Source of the DNA: Kingella oralis
Lineage (GTDB): Bacteria > Pseudomonadota > Gammaproteobacteria > Burkholderiales > Neisseriaceae
DNA length: 64,000 bases
Direction of reading: 5' to 3'
Assembly: GCF_014054985.1 (NCBI RefSeq)
Contig: NZ_CP059569.1
Coordinates: 248,001-312,000 of the forward strand
In this document: positions 22,462 through 31,050 of the stretch, in pieces
How positions within the stretch are numbered: position 1 is the first letter of the stretch
Layout: each line of letters opens with the position of its first letter
Program-made: the position numbers and the translations under genes
The notes under the pieces: generated by a model
The model's input: only the letters and a program-made list of their open reading frames with translations
The model's database searches: none
Told to the model about the DNA's origin: nothing

Positions 22462-23601
22462 ATGGATGCCATTTATCCTCCCAAAGCATTGGCTATTTTA
22501 GGTGGCGGTCAGCTTGGCAGTATGTTTACGTTGGCGGCGAAAACAATGGGCTATTCGGTGGTGGTGCTTGAACCGGATGGTCGTGCGCCCGCTGCTCGGT
22601 TTGCCGATAAGCATCTTTGTGCGCCGTTTGATGATAAAAACGCGTTGGCAGAGTTAGCGCAATGTGCGGCGGTTACGACAGAATTTGAAAATGTGAACGC
22701 GGATGCGATGCGTGATTTGGCGGCTGCAATGCAAGTTTCGCCCAGCAGCGATTGTGTGGCGATTGCACAGAATCGGATTTTGGAAAAATCGTGGATTCGC
22801 AAGGCGGGGTTGGAAACCGCGCCTTATCGTGTGATTCAGGCTGCCTCGGATATTTCGTCGGAGTGTGAACCGCTGTTTCCCGCGGTGTTGAAAACGGCTA
22901 TGCTGGGCTATGACGGCAAGGGACAAATCCGAGTCAAAACGCTGGCGCAACTGCAAGCGGCGTTTGCAACGTTGGGCAATGTGCCCTGCGTGTTGGAGCA
23001 ATTGGTGGATTTGCGGGCGGAAATTTCGGTGATTGCGTGTCGCTTGGATGATGAGCGGATTGCAACGTTTGATCCTGCGGAAAATCATCATGAGAATGGG
23101 ATTTTGGCATATTCGGTTGTGCCTGCGCGGCTGCCTGAAAATCTGTTGTCCGCGGCGAAGCAGATGGCGGTTCGTTTGGCAAACGCGCTGAATTATGTGG
23201 GCGTGCTGGCGGTGGAGATGTTTGTGGTGGGGGATGAGCAGCGATTGGTGGTAAACGAGATGGCACCGCGCCCGCACAACAGCGGGCATCATACGATGGA
23301 TGCGTGTGCGAGTAGCCAGTTTCAGCAGCAGGTGCGCTTGATGTGTGGCTTGCCGCCTGCGGATACGCGCTTGCTTTCGGCGTGTTGCATGGCGAATATT
23401 TTGGGCGATGTGTGGGGCGAGCAGGGGGAGGAGCCGAACTGGGCGGCGGTGCTGAATCATCCGCAGGCGCATTTGCATTTGTATGGCAAGGCTGAACCGC
23501 GCAAGGGGCGCAAGATGGGGCATTTTACGGTGTTGGCGGATTCGGCGGACGAGGCTTATCGCATTGCGCAATCGTTGCATCAACAGTTAAAGTTTCAATG
23601 A
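22462..23601 (+). CDS. purK: N5-carboxyaminoimidazole ribonucleotide synthase
   Basis: 379 residues from the ATG at 22462; there is a TTG just before it. PurK uses ATP and bicarbonate to convert AIR to N5-CAIR in purine synthesis. The N-terminal ILGGGQLGSMFTLAAKTMGY motif and ATP-grasp residues (LKTAMLGYDGKGQ, VLEQLVDLRAEISV, NEMAPRPHNSGHHTMDAC) are typical. No clear Shine-Dalgarno is present. purE is not adjacent. A DUS-pair terminator follows at once. Confidence 0.95.
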   Translation: MDAIYPPKALAILGGGQLGSMFTLAAKTMGYSVVVLEPDGRAPAARFADKHLCAPFDDKNALAELAQCAAVTTEFENVNADAMRDLAAAMQVSPSSDCVAIAQNRILEKSWIRKAGLETAPYRVIQAASDISSECEPLFPAVLKTAMLGYDGKGQIRVKTLAQLQAAFATLGNVPCVLEQLVDLRAEISVIACRLDDERIATFDPAENHHENGILAYSVVPARLPENLLSAAKQMAVRLANALNYVGVLAVEMFVVGDEQRLVVNEMAPRPHNSGHHTMDACASSQFQQQVRLMCGLPPADTRLLSACCMANILGDVWGEQGEEPNWAAVLNHPQAHLHLYGKAEPRKGRKMGHFTVLADSADEAYRIAQSLHQQLKFQ

Positions 23602-23603
23602 TT

Positions 23604-23637
23604 AGGCAGCCTGAAAACGGTTTTCAGGCTGCTTTTG
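23604..23637 (+). terminator. Terminator of purK made of a DUS pair
   Basis: AGGCAGCCTGAAAAC and GTTTTCAGGCTGC with a tight loop, then TTTT. The tight spacing makes it a strong hairpin. Confidence 0.85.
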
Positions 23638-23646
23638 GTATAGCTT

Positions 23647-25071
23647 ATGAGTGATTTTGTATGGTTTTCAGGCTGCCTAAAACGGGCGATGCTAGCGGCG
23701 AGCGCGGTGTGGCTATCGGCGTGTTCGCTGGTGGCGTATCAGCCCACTGCAACGATTGACCGTGTGCACGAGAACGAGGGCTATCGTTTGGAGCAAAGCA
23801 TCCAGCGCAGTAATCAGGATAACACGTTGGTAATTATGATGTTTTCGGGCGGTGGTACGCGGGCGGCGGCGTTGGGCTATGGTGTGTTGAAGGCGTTTAA
23901 TGATTATCCGCTGCTGCTCAATGGCAAGCGCACCACGCTGACGGCAAGCAGCGATGTGGTGTTTGGTGTGTCGGGTGGCTCGGTGCTGGCGGCGTATTAT
24001 GCGCTGCATGGTGAACAGGTGATTCCGCGTTTTGAGGAGCGGTTTTTAAAGCAGAATTTCCAGCGGCTGATGTTTAAGCAGGCGTTGTCGTTTTCCAATA
24101 TGCCGCGCTTGGCTTCGCCTGAATATGGGCGCGGCGATTTGCTGCAAGAGCAATTTGAGAACACGCTGTTTGGCAACATGACGTTTGGTGATTTGAATAA
24201 ATATCGCAGAGGCCCGTTTGCGGTGATTAGTGCTACGGATATGGCTTCGGGGCAGCGCATTGATTTTACGCAGGAGAATTTTGACCAGTTCTGTTTAAAT
24301 TTGTCGGATTTGCGCGTGGCGCGGGCGGTGGCTTCGTCTAGTGCCGTGCCTGTGATTTTTTCGCCGCTTACGTTGAACAACAACAGCGGCAACTGCGGCT
24401 ACACCGTGCCTGCGCGTTTTCAGGCTGCCTTAGACCATGATGCGGATGCGTTGCAACAAAAAACGCGGCGCGAGATGCTGCACAATGCTTATTATGCCGA
24501 CAGCAAGGCGCGCCCGTTTTTGCATTTGGTGGACGGCGGTTTAACGGATAATTTGGGGCTGCGCAGCCTGCTGGACCGGCAGGAGATTTATCCGAACAGC
24601 TCGTTGCAGGCGATGCTGGAAGCCAAAAACATCAACCGCGTGATTGTTGTGAGCGTGAACGCGCAAAACCAGATTAGCGAAACGATTAGCCAACAGGCGG
24701 CGATTCCGTCGTTTCGCGATATGGTGAACGCGACGATTGATGTGCCGATTGCGCGGGCTTCGCAAGAATCGCTGCGGCAATTTCGCGCGATGGTGGATGC
24801 TTGGAATGCGTCGCAAAAGGATGCGGACAAGCCGATTCTGATGCATTTTGTGAGCTTGAGTCTGCATGATTTGCCGCCGTCTCCGTTACGGACGCGCGCG
24901 CTCAACATCCCGACCACATATTACCTGCCGCGCGAGAGCATCAACGATTTGAAAGAGGCGGCGAAGATTCTGGTGAAGCAGTCGCCCGAATTTCAGCAGT
25001 TGCGGCAAGAGGCAGGGCAGCCTGAAACGCCTCAGGCGGCCGCAGCGGTGCAGCAGGAAAACATACACTAG
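23647..25071 (+). CDS. Patatin-like phospholipase, probable lipoprotein
   Basis: Up to 474 residues. A lipoprotein-type stretch ending LSAC precedes the catalytic domain, so the protein is probably anchored in the envelope. The patatin catalytic dyad is visible: oxyanion loop GGGTRAAALGYGVL, nucleophile Ser in GVSGGS, and the DGG-type Asp in LVDGGLTDNLGL. The start is doubtful: the ATG at 23647 would put a DUS (coding FSGCL) inside the signal peptide, while the ATG at 23686 would leave no basic N-terminus. Substrate unknown; patatin lipoproteins act on phospholipids in many pathogens. Confidence 0.85.
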   Translation: MSDFVWFSGCLKRAMLAASAVWLSACSLVAYQPTATIDRVHENEGYRLEQSIQRSNQDNTLVIMMFSGGGTRAAALGYGVLKAFNDYPLLLNGKRTTLTASSDVVFGVSGGSVLAAYYALHGEQVIPRFEERFLKQNFQRLMFKQALSFSNMPRLASPEYGRGDLLQEQFENTLFGNMTFGDLNKYRRGPFAVISATDMASGQRIDFTQENFDQFCLNLSDLRVARAVASSSAVPVIFSPLTLNNNSGNCGYTVPARFQAALDHDADALQQKTRREMLHNAYYADSKARPFLHLVDGGLTDNLGLRSLLDRQEIYPNSSLQAMLEAKNINRVIVVSVNAQNQISETISQQAAIPSFRDMVNATIDVPIARASQESLRQFRAMVDAWNASQKDADKPILMHFVSLSLHDLPPSPLRTRALNIPTTYYLPRESINDLKEAAKILVKQSPEFQQLRQEAGQPETPQAAAAVQQENIH

Positions 25072-25076
25072 CCCTG

Positions 25077-25122
25077 TTTTCAGGCTGCCTTGATGCGCAT
25101 TGCCCCCAAGGCAGCCTGAAAA
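25077..25122 (+). terminator. DUS-pair terminator after the patatin gene
   Basis: TTTTCAGGCTGCCTT at 25077-25091 and AAGGCAGCCTGAAAA at 25108-25122. Confidence 0.75.
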
Positions 25123-25167
25123 CGCCAAACACCCATCCAACCTTTTCATTTCTCCAAAGGACATCCC

Positions 25168-25350
25168 ATGCAACCCAAATACCTAGCCAAACTCGTTTGC
25201 CCGCTTACCAAAAAGCCGCTGGAATACCACGCCGACAAACAAGAGCTGTGGAGCAAAGCCGCCCGCCTCGCCTTCCCCATCCGCGACGGCATTCCCATCC
25301 TGCTGGAAAACGAAGCGCGCGAACTGAGCGACTTGGAAGCCAAATCATGA
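25168..25350 (+). CDS. Trm112-family small protein (YcaR-like)
   Basis: 60 residues. Pattern [16 protein letters not shown], then [20 protein letters not shown], is the Trm112/YcaR signature. In bacteria these small proteins are commonly encoded next to kdsB, as here. Only one Cys of the zinc-ribbon motif remains, so it may not bind zinc. Ribosome site AAAGGA upstream; the stop overlaps the kdsB start (ATGA), implying coupled translation. Confidence 0.9.
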   Translation: MQPKYLAKLVCPLTKKPLEYHADKQELWSKAARLAFPIRDGIPILLENEARELSDLEAKS

Positions 25351-26108
25351 GCGCGCCCGCCTTCACCGTTATCATCCCCTCGCGGCTGTCGTCCACCCGC
25401 CTGCCCAGCAAAGCCCTGGCCGACATCCACGGCAAGCCGATGGTGGTCCGCGTTGCCGAACGCGCCCGGCAAAGCGCCGCCGACCGCGTGATTGTCGCCA
25501 CCGACCACACCGACATTCAGGCTGCCTGCACCGCGCACGGCATCGACAGCATCCTCACCGACAGCGCGCACCAAAGCGGCAGCACCCGCCTTGCCGAAGC
25601 CGTGCAAATCTTGGGGCTGCCTGAAAACGAAATCATCGTGAACGTGCAAGGCGACGAACCGATGATTCCCAGCGCGCTGATTGACCGCGTTGCCCAAAAG
25701 CTTGCCGACAGCGACGCGCCGATGGCAACCGCCGCCCATCCCGTGCACGATTTTGCCGAATTCCAAAACCCCAACTGCGTGAAAGTGGTGCTCAGCCAAG
25801 CGCACAACGCGCTCTATTTCAGCCGCGCCCCCATCGCCTATCCGCGCGACATCATGCAATCGGGCGATTTCAGGCTGCCTGTGCCCGCGCCGCTGCGCCA
25901 CATCGGCATCTATGCCTACCGCGCAGGCTTTTTGCAGCAATACGCCGCCATGAGCGCCTCGCCGCTGGAAACCTGCGAAAGTTTGGAACAACTGCGCGTG
26001 TTATGGCACGGCTATCCCATCGCGGTGGAAGTGCTTGCCGAAGCCCCGCCCGCCGGCGTGGACACGCCCGCAGATTTGGACCGCGTGCGGCGCGAGTGGG
26101 CGGCATAG
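25347..26108 (+). CDS. kdsB: CMP-KDO synthetase
   Basis: 253 residues. KdsB activates KDO with CTP for attachment to lipid A. Motifs: [24 protein letters not shown] at the N-terminus, [11 protein letters not shown], and [10 protein letters not shown]. The C-terminal [30 protein letters not shown] is typical. The start overlaps the stop of the Trm112 gene by four bases. In-frame DUS copies are present at about 25517 and 25867. Confidence 0.96.
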   Translation: MSAPAFTVIIPSRLSSTRLPSKALADIHGKPMVVRVAERARQSAADRVIVATDHTDIQAACTAHGIDSILTDSAHQSGSTRLAEAVQILGLPENEIIVNVQGDEPMIPSALIDRVAQKLADSDAPMATAAHPVHDFAEFQNPNCVKVVLSQAHNALYFSRAPIAYPRDIMQSGDFRLPVPAPLRHIGIYAYRAGFLQQYAAMSASPLETCESLEQLRVLWHGYPIAVEVLAEAPPAGVDTPADLDRVRREWAA

Positions 26109-26119
26109 CCCCGCATCTG

Positions 26120-26166
26120 TTTTCAGGCTGCCTTTGCGTGTGCGCGCGCGAAAAGGCAGCCTGAAA
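26120..26166 (+). terminator. DUS-pair terminator of kdsB
   Basis: TTTTCAGGCTGCCTTT pairs with AAAAGGCAGCCTGAAA across 15 bases that include an alternating GC run. Confidence 0.75.
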
Positions 26167-26334
26167 CCTTTGCACCATCAGTGTCGCGCCCACCGTAAAA
26201 CCGATTGACTGCGCTATTTGACGGCAAGCCGTTGCCGCGCCATTTTAGCTTTCAGGCTGCCTCAGCGCTTTGGCGAAGGGTTCCGCCTGAAAATACGCTC
26301 GATTTTTAACCCCTTTGTTTTCAGGCTGCCGCTT

Positions 26335-27219
26335 ATGCCCACCCTCTCTTCCAAAACCGCTTCCCTCGGTTTGATTATCGGCTGCATTGTCTTTGGACTG
26401 GGCAGCGTGATTGTTGCCCGTTTGCACATGGGCGCCTACGCGGTTGCCTTTTGGCGGCTTGCCGTCGCCGCCGTGATTTTTGCGCTGCTGATGCGTTTTT
26501 TCGCGCAAAAATTGCCCAAAAACCCGCGCGCCGTCGGCTTTGCCCTGCTGTCGGGCGTGTTTCTCGCGTTTGATTTGGCGCTGTGGCACGAAAGCATTTA
26601 TGCCGTGGGGCCGGGCATTTCCACGCTGCTCAACTGTCTGCAAATCTTTTGGCTCAGCATGATGGGCGTGCTGTGGTTTCAAGAAAAGCTCGGCCGCCGG
26701 CAAATTGCCAGCTTTGCGCTGGCGCTGGTTGGCATCGCCGTCATCGGCAGCCCCGAATTTGGGCACAACAGCCACGCGCTGTGGGGCTTTGTGTCGGGCA
26801 TTGCATCGGGGCTGATGCTGTCGCTGTCTATGGTGTTTATCCGCAAAACGCACCAAGCCGAGCCCACCGCCCTCTTTGCTCTGATGCTGCTGGTGAGCAT
26901 CGGCGGCATGGCGGCGTTGGTTGCCCCTGCGCTCACGCTCAACGCCAGCAACGCGCTGCCCACCACCGCCGCGCAAATCGGCTGGCTGCTGGTTTACGGT
27001 GCGGCGATGCAATGCTTCGCATGGGGGCTGATTGCCTATTGCATTCCGCTGCTGTCGCTGGGCGTAACGGGCTTGCTGCTGCTCACCGAGCCGGTTGCCG
27101 CGCTGTTCATCGATTTCGCCTTTTTGGGCAAACCGATTTCCGCGCTGCAATGGCTGGGCGCGGCGATAACGCTGCTGGCGATTTATTTGGGCAGCCTGAA
27201 AACCGAAAAAGCAGCCTGA
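26335..27219 (+). CDS. EamA-family (DMT) transporter
   Basis: 294 residues from the ATG at 26335; longer upstream frames read through DUS sequence. Ten hydrophobic segments in two EamA repeats are visible (for example LGLIIGCIVFGLGSVIVARL and LTEPVAALFIDFAFLGKPIS, the conserved repeat end). It is an inner-membrane permease of the drug/metabolite transporter class; the substrate cannot be told. The stop codon falls within a DUS (C-terminus EKAA). Confidence 0.88.
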   Translation: MPTLSSKTASLGLIIGCIVFGLGSVIVARLHMGAYAVAFWRLAVAAVIFALLMRFFAQKLPKNPRAVGFALLSGVFLAFDLALWHESIYAVGPGISTLLNCLQIFWLSMMGVLWFQEKLGRRQIASFALALVGIAVIGSPEFGHNSHALWGFVSGIASGLMLSLSMVFIRKTHQAEPTALFALMLLVSIGGMAALVAPALTLNASNALPTTAAQIGWLLVYGAAMQCFAWGLIAYCIPLLSLGVTGLLLLTEPVAALFIDFAFLGKPISALQWLGAAITLLAIYLGSLKTEKAA

Positions 27220-27296
27220 AATCGGGTTGGGCGTTCGCTTCGCAGAAGCCCGCCAACCGGTTTTCAGGCTGTCTATTATTGCAAAACCTGCAATCT

Positions 27297-27380
27297 GTGG
27301 CGCGTCGGCGGCTCACCGATGTTGCCATTAATAAAGCCCTGTTGAATAAACCGTTTGGCGACGAGCCGTCGCCGCTCCGT
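27297..27380 (-). repeat. Dispersed ~80-bp intergenic repeat, copy 1
   Basis: The ends read GTCGGCGGCTCACCGA and TTTGGCGACGAGCCGTCGCC, which are imperfect inverted repeats of each other. The inner AAAGCCCTGTTGAATAA is shared with the copy near 49570. Related ends occur near 51010, 56672, 61560 and 63404. Confidence 0.65.
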
Positions 27381-27442
27381 TTTAGGTTTCAGGCTGCCGA
27401 TTATTGCCGATTCCCACCGCTTTTGTTTACAAGGACACCGCC

Positions 27443-28093
27443 ATGACCACCACCCGCCACACCGCCACCCTTATCCAATGGAAAGGCAAACAGGGCATCG
27501 CCCAAACCGACAGCGGCGGGCAATATCCCGTTGCGCGCCACCAGCTTGATTACGCGCCTTACGCCATCGGCAGCCGCATTCGGATTGACGTGGCAAACGG
27601 GTAAGTGGTGAACGGCAGCCCACTGCCCGCCGCCGCAAGCGTTGCCGAAGCAGAGCAGGGGATGGGGCAGCCGATTCGCGGCTTCAACCTGTCTTTGCCG
27701 CGCTGGGCGGCGTTTGTGCTGACGCTGGGCGTGCTGGTTTTGCTTGCCCAAACGGCGGTGTTATGGCTGTTGGGCGTGGGCGGCATCAAAGCGTATGCCA
27801 AAACCTTTATTTCCTACTTCGTGCCGCTTGCCATGGTGTTCACGGTTGTGCGGCAACGCCGCCAAGTAACCTGCATCCCAAACGGCATCGTGGTGGCAGG
27901 CGGCCGGCAGTTTCTCGCATGGCGCGACATCAGCCGCATTGAAATCCAACCTTCGCCCGTTTTCAGGCTGCCCTGCCTGCTGGTGCACAGCAACACCGAC
28001 CAGCCCGCCCTGCGCATCAACCTGTTTCTGCTCGCCCCCAAACAGCGCGAAGCATTGCAAACCATCATCCGCAGCCATATTCAGGCAGCTTGA
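27443..28093 (+). pseudogene. Gene split by one in-frame TAA (membrane protein with small N-terminal domain)
   Basis: The first part (27443-27604, 53 residues, AAGGA ribosome site) looks like a small beta-barrel (TATLIQWKGKQGIAQTDSGGQ..IGSRIRIDV). It stops at TAA 27602-27604, and the same frame continues to 28093 with VNGSPLP, two membrane helices (WAAFVLTLGVLVLLAQTAVLWLLG and KTFISYFVPLAMVFTVV) and a PH-like tail (CIPNGIVVAGGRQFLAWRDISRIEI). Restoring one codon gives one 216-residue protein. It is either a nonsense-mutated gene, two coupled ORFs (GTG at 27605) or a case of read-through. The gene ends at a modified DUS. I do not recognise the family. Confidence 0.65.
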
Positions 28094-28195
28094 AAACAAA
28101 ATAAACGCATTGAATGCAGCAAAATATACAGAATAATAGCGTTTACTATTATGAAGCGGTATAATCATCAAAACATCAATGTATTAGGATTAGAA

Positions 28196-28552
28196 ATGAT
28201 TATTTGGTCTGGGTATGGATTATTAGTTGCTCTTGCATATTTTCTTGGCTTGATGTCTTATTTCATAATAAAAGGATTATTGGTTACACATGATTACTTC
28301 GTGCAATCAGATGGCTGGTTCATGGTAATGATTTTTCTTGTATCAGCTGGAATCAATCATATTTTTACCAAAAAACTTGTTCCTCCTAGCAATAGGCAAG
28401 TGTTTGTTGATAAGCAAACGGGAAAAAGAATAGTTTTTGAAGATAAGTCGTCGTTGTTTTTTATTCAAAATAAATATTGGACATTTATTTTTTTAGCTGT
28501 GGGGTTGCTTGGAGCTTTTTTTGAAATAAAAGATTATTTTGTTTCAATATAA
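28196..28552 (+). CDS. Small membrane protein, tandem paralogue 1
   Basis: 118 residues if started at 28196, where it aligns with the next gene (MIIWSGYGLL against MIFWRGKGIA). An ATG at 28151 would add 15 residues. Three hydrophobic segments: near residues 7-30, 40-60 and 95-110. Between them is a soluble loop RQVFVDKQTGKRIVFEDKSSLFFIQNKYWTF. The loop matches that of its neighbour, so the pair arose by duplication. Clearly more AT-rich than surrounding genes, suggesting foreign origin. Function not known. Confidence 0.7.
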   Translation: MIIWSGYGLLVALAYFLGLMSYFIIKGLLVTHDYFVQSDGWFMVMIFLVSAGINHIFTKKLVPPSNRQVFVDKQTGKRIVFEDKSSLFFIQNKYWTFIFLAVGLLGAFFEIKDYFVSI

Positions 28553-28562
28553 GGAGAGAATA

Positions 28563-28889
28563 ATGATTTTTTGGAGAGGAAAAGGCATTGCTGTTTTAGC
28601 ATCTTTATTTCTTGGTTTGGCATTGGGCAAATATTTAATAGAATTTACAGGGACAGAAACTTCTGCATTTATGAGCAACTGTATGCCTTTTCTTATCGGA
28701 GCTGCGCTTAATTTTATTGCGACGAAACTACTGATTCCAGAAGGAGAACGTATATTGGTAGATGAAGAGACGGGACAGGAATTTGTTTACAAAGATAATT
28801 CATCACTCTATGGTATTCCCAATAAATATTGGACACTCATTATCGCAGCTGTAGGTATCATGCTTTATTTTTACTCGCAAACAAAATAG
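28563..28889 (+). CDS. Small membrane protein, tandem paralogue 2
   Basis: 108 residues; the ribosome site AAGGAGAG is seven bases before the ATG at 28563. Same build as the previous gene: an N-terminal hydrophobic segment, a second near residue 45, the loop GERILVDEETGQEFVYKDNSSLYGIPNKYWTL, then a last membrane helix. It starts 10 bases after its paralogue, so the two are co-transcribed. AT-rich. No known family recognised. Confidence 0.75.
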   Translation: MIFWRGKGIAVLASLFLGLALGKYLIEFTGTETSAFMSNCMPFLIGAALNFIATKLLIPEGERILVDEETGQEFVYKDNSSLYGIPNKYWTLIIAAVGIMLYFYSQTK

Positions 28890-28999
28890 CCAATAAACTC
28901 TAAAAATCCAACCATGAAAAGGCGTATCCCATACGCCCTTTTTTACGCCCGCCACCCATTTGCTAAAATCCCACCCCCATCCCCACAGGCAGCCTGAAA

Positions 29000-30043
29000 A
29001 TGCTCCACGCCATCCTAGAACGCCATTGGCAAAGCCCCAACTCCATCCTGCGCCTATTGCTGCGCCCGCTTGCCATCTTGTTTGGCAAAATTGCCGCCCG
29101 CCGCCGCGCGCGCTATCTGGCAGGCAGCCTGAAAAGCGAAAAACTGCCCGTTCCCGTTGTAATCGTGGGCAACATCCACGCAGGCGGCACAGGCAAAACA
29201 CCCATCACCGCCGCGCTGGTTGCCGCCTTGCAAACGCGCGGCATCGCCGTGGGCATCATCAGCCGAGGCTACGGACGCAGCCTGAAAACGCCTCACGTTT
29301 TAACCACCAACAGCAGCGCCGCCGAAGCAGGCGACGAACCCCTGCTGCTCTACCGCCGCACCCACGCCCCCACCGCTGTTGCCAGTCGCCGCATTGAAGC
29401 TGCCCGCGCCTTGCTCGCCACCCACCCCGAAGTGCAACTCATCATCGCCGACGACGGCCTGCAACATTACGCGCTCGCCCGCGACTTAGAAATCTGCGTA
29501 TTCCCCGCTGCCGATGCCGCCCGCCGCGATTTAGACGTGCTGCCCAACGGCGGACTACGCGAACCCATCGCCCGCCTGCGCGACGTGAACGCCATCGTGT
29601 TCAGCCAAGCTGCGCCCGCCATCGCCCCCGCCGCGCAACAACATTTCAGGCTGCCCCAAAGCATCGCCCTGTTCACCAGCCAAGTTGTCGCCACCGCGCC
29701 CTATCGCTATGCCCAGCCCAGCGAAAAACTGGATATAGGCAGCCTGAAAACCCACGCCCGCTGCATCGCCATCGCCGCCATCGCCCGCCCGCAGCGGTTT
29801 TTTGACAGCCTAACCGCGCTGGGCGTCCCCCTTGCGCACACCATCGCCCTGCCCGACCACGCCGCGCTGGATAGAACCGCGCTGCCCGCTGCCGACTATA
29901 TTTTCGTTACCGAAAAAGATGCCGCCAAGCTGCCCCCGCCGCCGCACGCCCCAAGCAACATCTGGGTGCTGCCAATTGACGCGCAAATTACCCCCGACTT
30001 GGCGGATTGGGTGCTGGCGGAATTGGGGATACAGGCAGCCTGA
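29000..30043 (+). CDS. lpxK: Tetraacyldisaccharide 4'-kinase
   Basis: 347 residues. LpxK phosphorylates the 4' position of the lipid A precursor at the inner membrane. The P-loop is VVIVGNIHAGGTGKTPI (about residues 54-70), followed by GIISRGYG, EAGDEPLLL and the catalytic region LIIADDGLQHYAL. The ATG directly follows a DUS (AGGCAGCCTGAAA-ATG), so the uptake sequence occupies the ribosome-site region. The stop codon also lies in a DUS (C-terminus IQAA). No msbA is seen upstream. Confidence 0.95.
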   Translation: MLHAILERHWQSPNSILRLLLRPLAILFGKIAARRRARYLAGSLKSEKLPVPVVIVGNIHAGGTGKTPITAALVAALQTRGIAVGIISRGYGRSLKTPHVLTTNSSAAEAGDEPLLLYRRTHAPTAVASRRIEAARALLATHPEVQLIIADDGLQHYALARDLEICVFPAADAARRDLDVLPNGGLREPIARLRDVNAIVFSQAAPAIAPAAQQHFRLPQSIALFTSQVVATAPYRYAQPSEKLDIGSLKTHARCIAIAAIARPQRFFDSLTALGVPLAHTIALPDHAALDRTALPAADYIFVTEKDAAKLPPPPHAPSNIWVLPIDAQITPDLADWVLAELGIQAA

Positions 30044-30095
30044 AAATGCGGATGCGGTTTGGCTACGCTGAACTTCGTTTCAGGCTGCCTTAATC

Positions 30096-30199
30096 TGTAG
30101 GAAATCGTCGCGTTGTTTACACCACAGGTTGAGAGTGAAGCCTGCAAGACCTCAAACGGCGTATCGCCGTTCAAACTGCGGTGCGGCTTCACAGTGTTC
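30096..30199 (-). mobile_element. Fragment of an IS transposase end, inverted
   Basis: About 104 bases that match, in reverse complement and with about 85 per cent identity by eye, the end of the transposase remnant at 31525-31626. Read on the minus strand it encodes VKPHRSLNGDTPFEVLQA, the C-terminus of an IS481-like DDE transposase, and then the element end GATTTCCTACA. Confidence 0.8.
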
Positions 30200-30232
30200 A
30201 GGCTTTACATAGGTAAAGTTTTGTTTGCCGCA

Positions 30233-30262
30233 TTGCTCCCCCCCCCTCTTGCAATTTACACT
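30233..30262 (+). promoter_or_regulatory. Possible promoter with a run of nine C
   Basis: TTGCTC at 30233-30238 and TACACT at 30257-30262 with an 18-base spacer that holds most of a C9 run (30238-30246). In Neisseriaceae, such runs in promoter spacers can change length and switch expression. An alternative -35/-10 set lies just downstream, so the start site is uncertain. Confidence 0.35.
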
Positions 30263-30317
30263 GACACCGCATACAACTTGTATGTTCTTAAATCTTTCAA
30301 CCCACAGGAGTAGACTT

Positions 30318-30938
30318 ATGAAACAAAACATCATCGTTGTCTTATTCAACATCTCCAGCGAAGCTTATCAAGCCTTTTCTGAATTGAAAGCTTACTCGCA
30401 GATAACAGATGCTTTGGTGGCACAAGCCGTTTTGATTAAAAAGGAAAATGGTCTGATTATCCCAGCAGAAAGCACCGACTTTACCGCCAATACGGTCGAA
30501 GGCACATGGACGGGCGGCCTCATTGGTTCACTGGTCGGCATTCTCGGCGGTCCTATCGGTGTTCTGTTGGGTGGAGCTACTGGCGCACTCATCGGCAGTG
30601 ATGCAGGCACTGCCCAAACATTGGGAGAGGGGTTGTTGCTGGAAAATACAGCCAAAAAACTGGATAACGGCAGTACTGCAATCATTATTTTGGCGCAAGA
30701 ATCCGACGAAGCTGTATTGGATGCCTTCTTCCACCGTTTCAAAACCGTTATTCTCCGGCAAGATGCAGCCGTTGCCCAACAGGACGTATTGGCAGCAATA
30801 GAAGCGCAGGAAGAAGTGGCACGTCAGGCACACGAAGCGTGGAAAAAACAGCGCAAAGCCGAGCGCAAAGAGAAAGTGGAAGCCTTCAAGGCCGACATCA
30901 AACAAAAATTCGACAAATTGGCAGCCAAGTTGAAATAA
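30318..30938 (+). CDS. DUF1269-type membrane-associated protein
   Basis: 206 residues from the ATG at 30318 (AGGAG seven bases upstream). The N-terminal part is a ferredoxin-like fold (IIVVLFNISSEAYQAFSELK). A glycine-rich hydrophobic hairpin follows (WTGGLIGSLVGILGGPIGVLLGGATGALIGSDAG, about 60-95), and the C-terminal third is a charged coiled coil (EEVARQAHEAWKKQRKAERKEK). This is the DUF1269 pattern; the role is unknown. It sits between two inverted IS fragments and ends in a hairpin of eikenella-type DUS, so it was probably imported from another Neisseriaceae genus. Confidence 0.78.
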   Translation: MKQNIIVVLFNISSEAYQAFSELKAYSQITDALVAQAVLIKKENGLIIPAESTDFTANTVEGTWTGGLIGSLVGILGGPIGVLLGGATGALIGSDAGTAQTLGEGLLLENTAKKLDNGSTAIIILAQESDEAVLDAFFHRFKTVILRQDAAVAQQDVLAAIEAQEEVARQAHEAWKKQRKAERKEKVEAFKADIKQKFDKLAAKLK

Positions 30939-31005
30939 CACTGCCACCAACCCAAGGTATGTAACCGCTCAAATTTTCCGTTTCGGATGCATGCCAAACC
31001 GGTTT

Positions 31006-31049
31006 GAGGCTACCTGAAAATCTATTTTTCAGGTAGCCTCTCCCTTTTT
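31006..31049 (+). terminator. Terminator made of an eikenella-type DUS pair
   Basis: GAGGCTACCTGAAAA at 31006-31020 pairs with TTTTCAGGTAGCCTC at 31026-31040, followed by TCCCTTTTT. AGGCTACCTGAA is the AG-eikDUS dialect, unlike the AGGCAGCCTGAA of the rest of the chromosome. Confidence 0.85.
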
Positions 31050-31050
31050 C

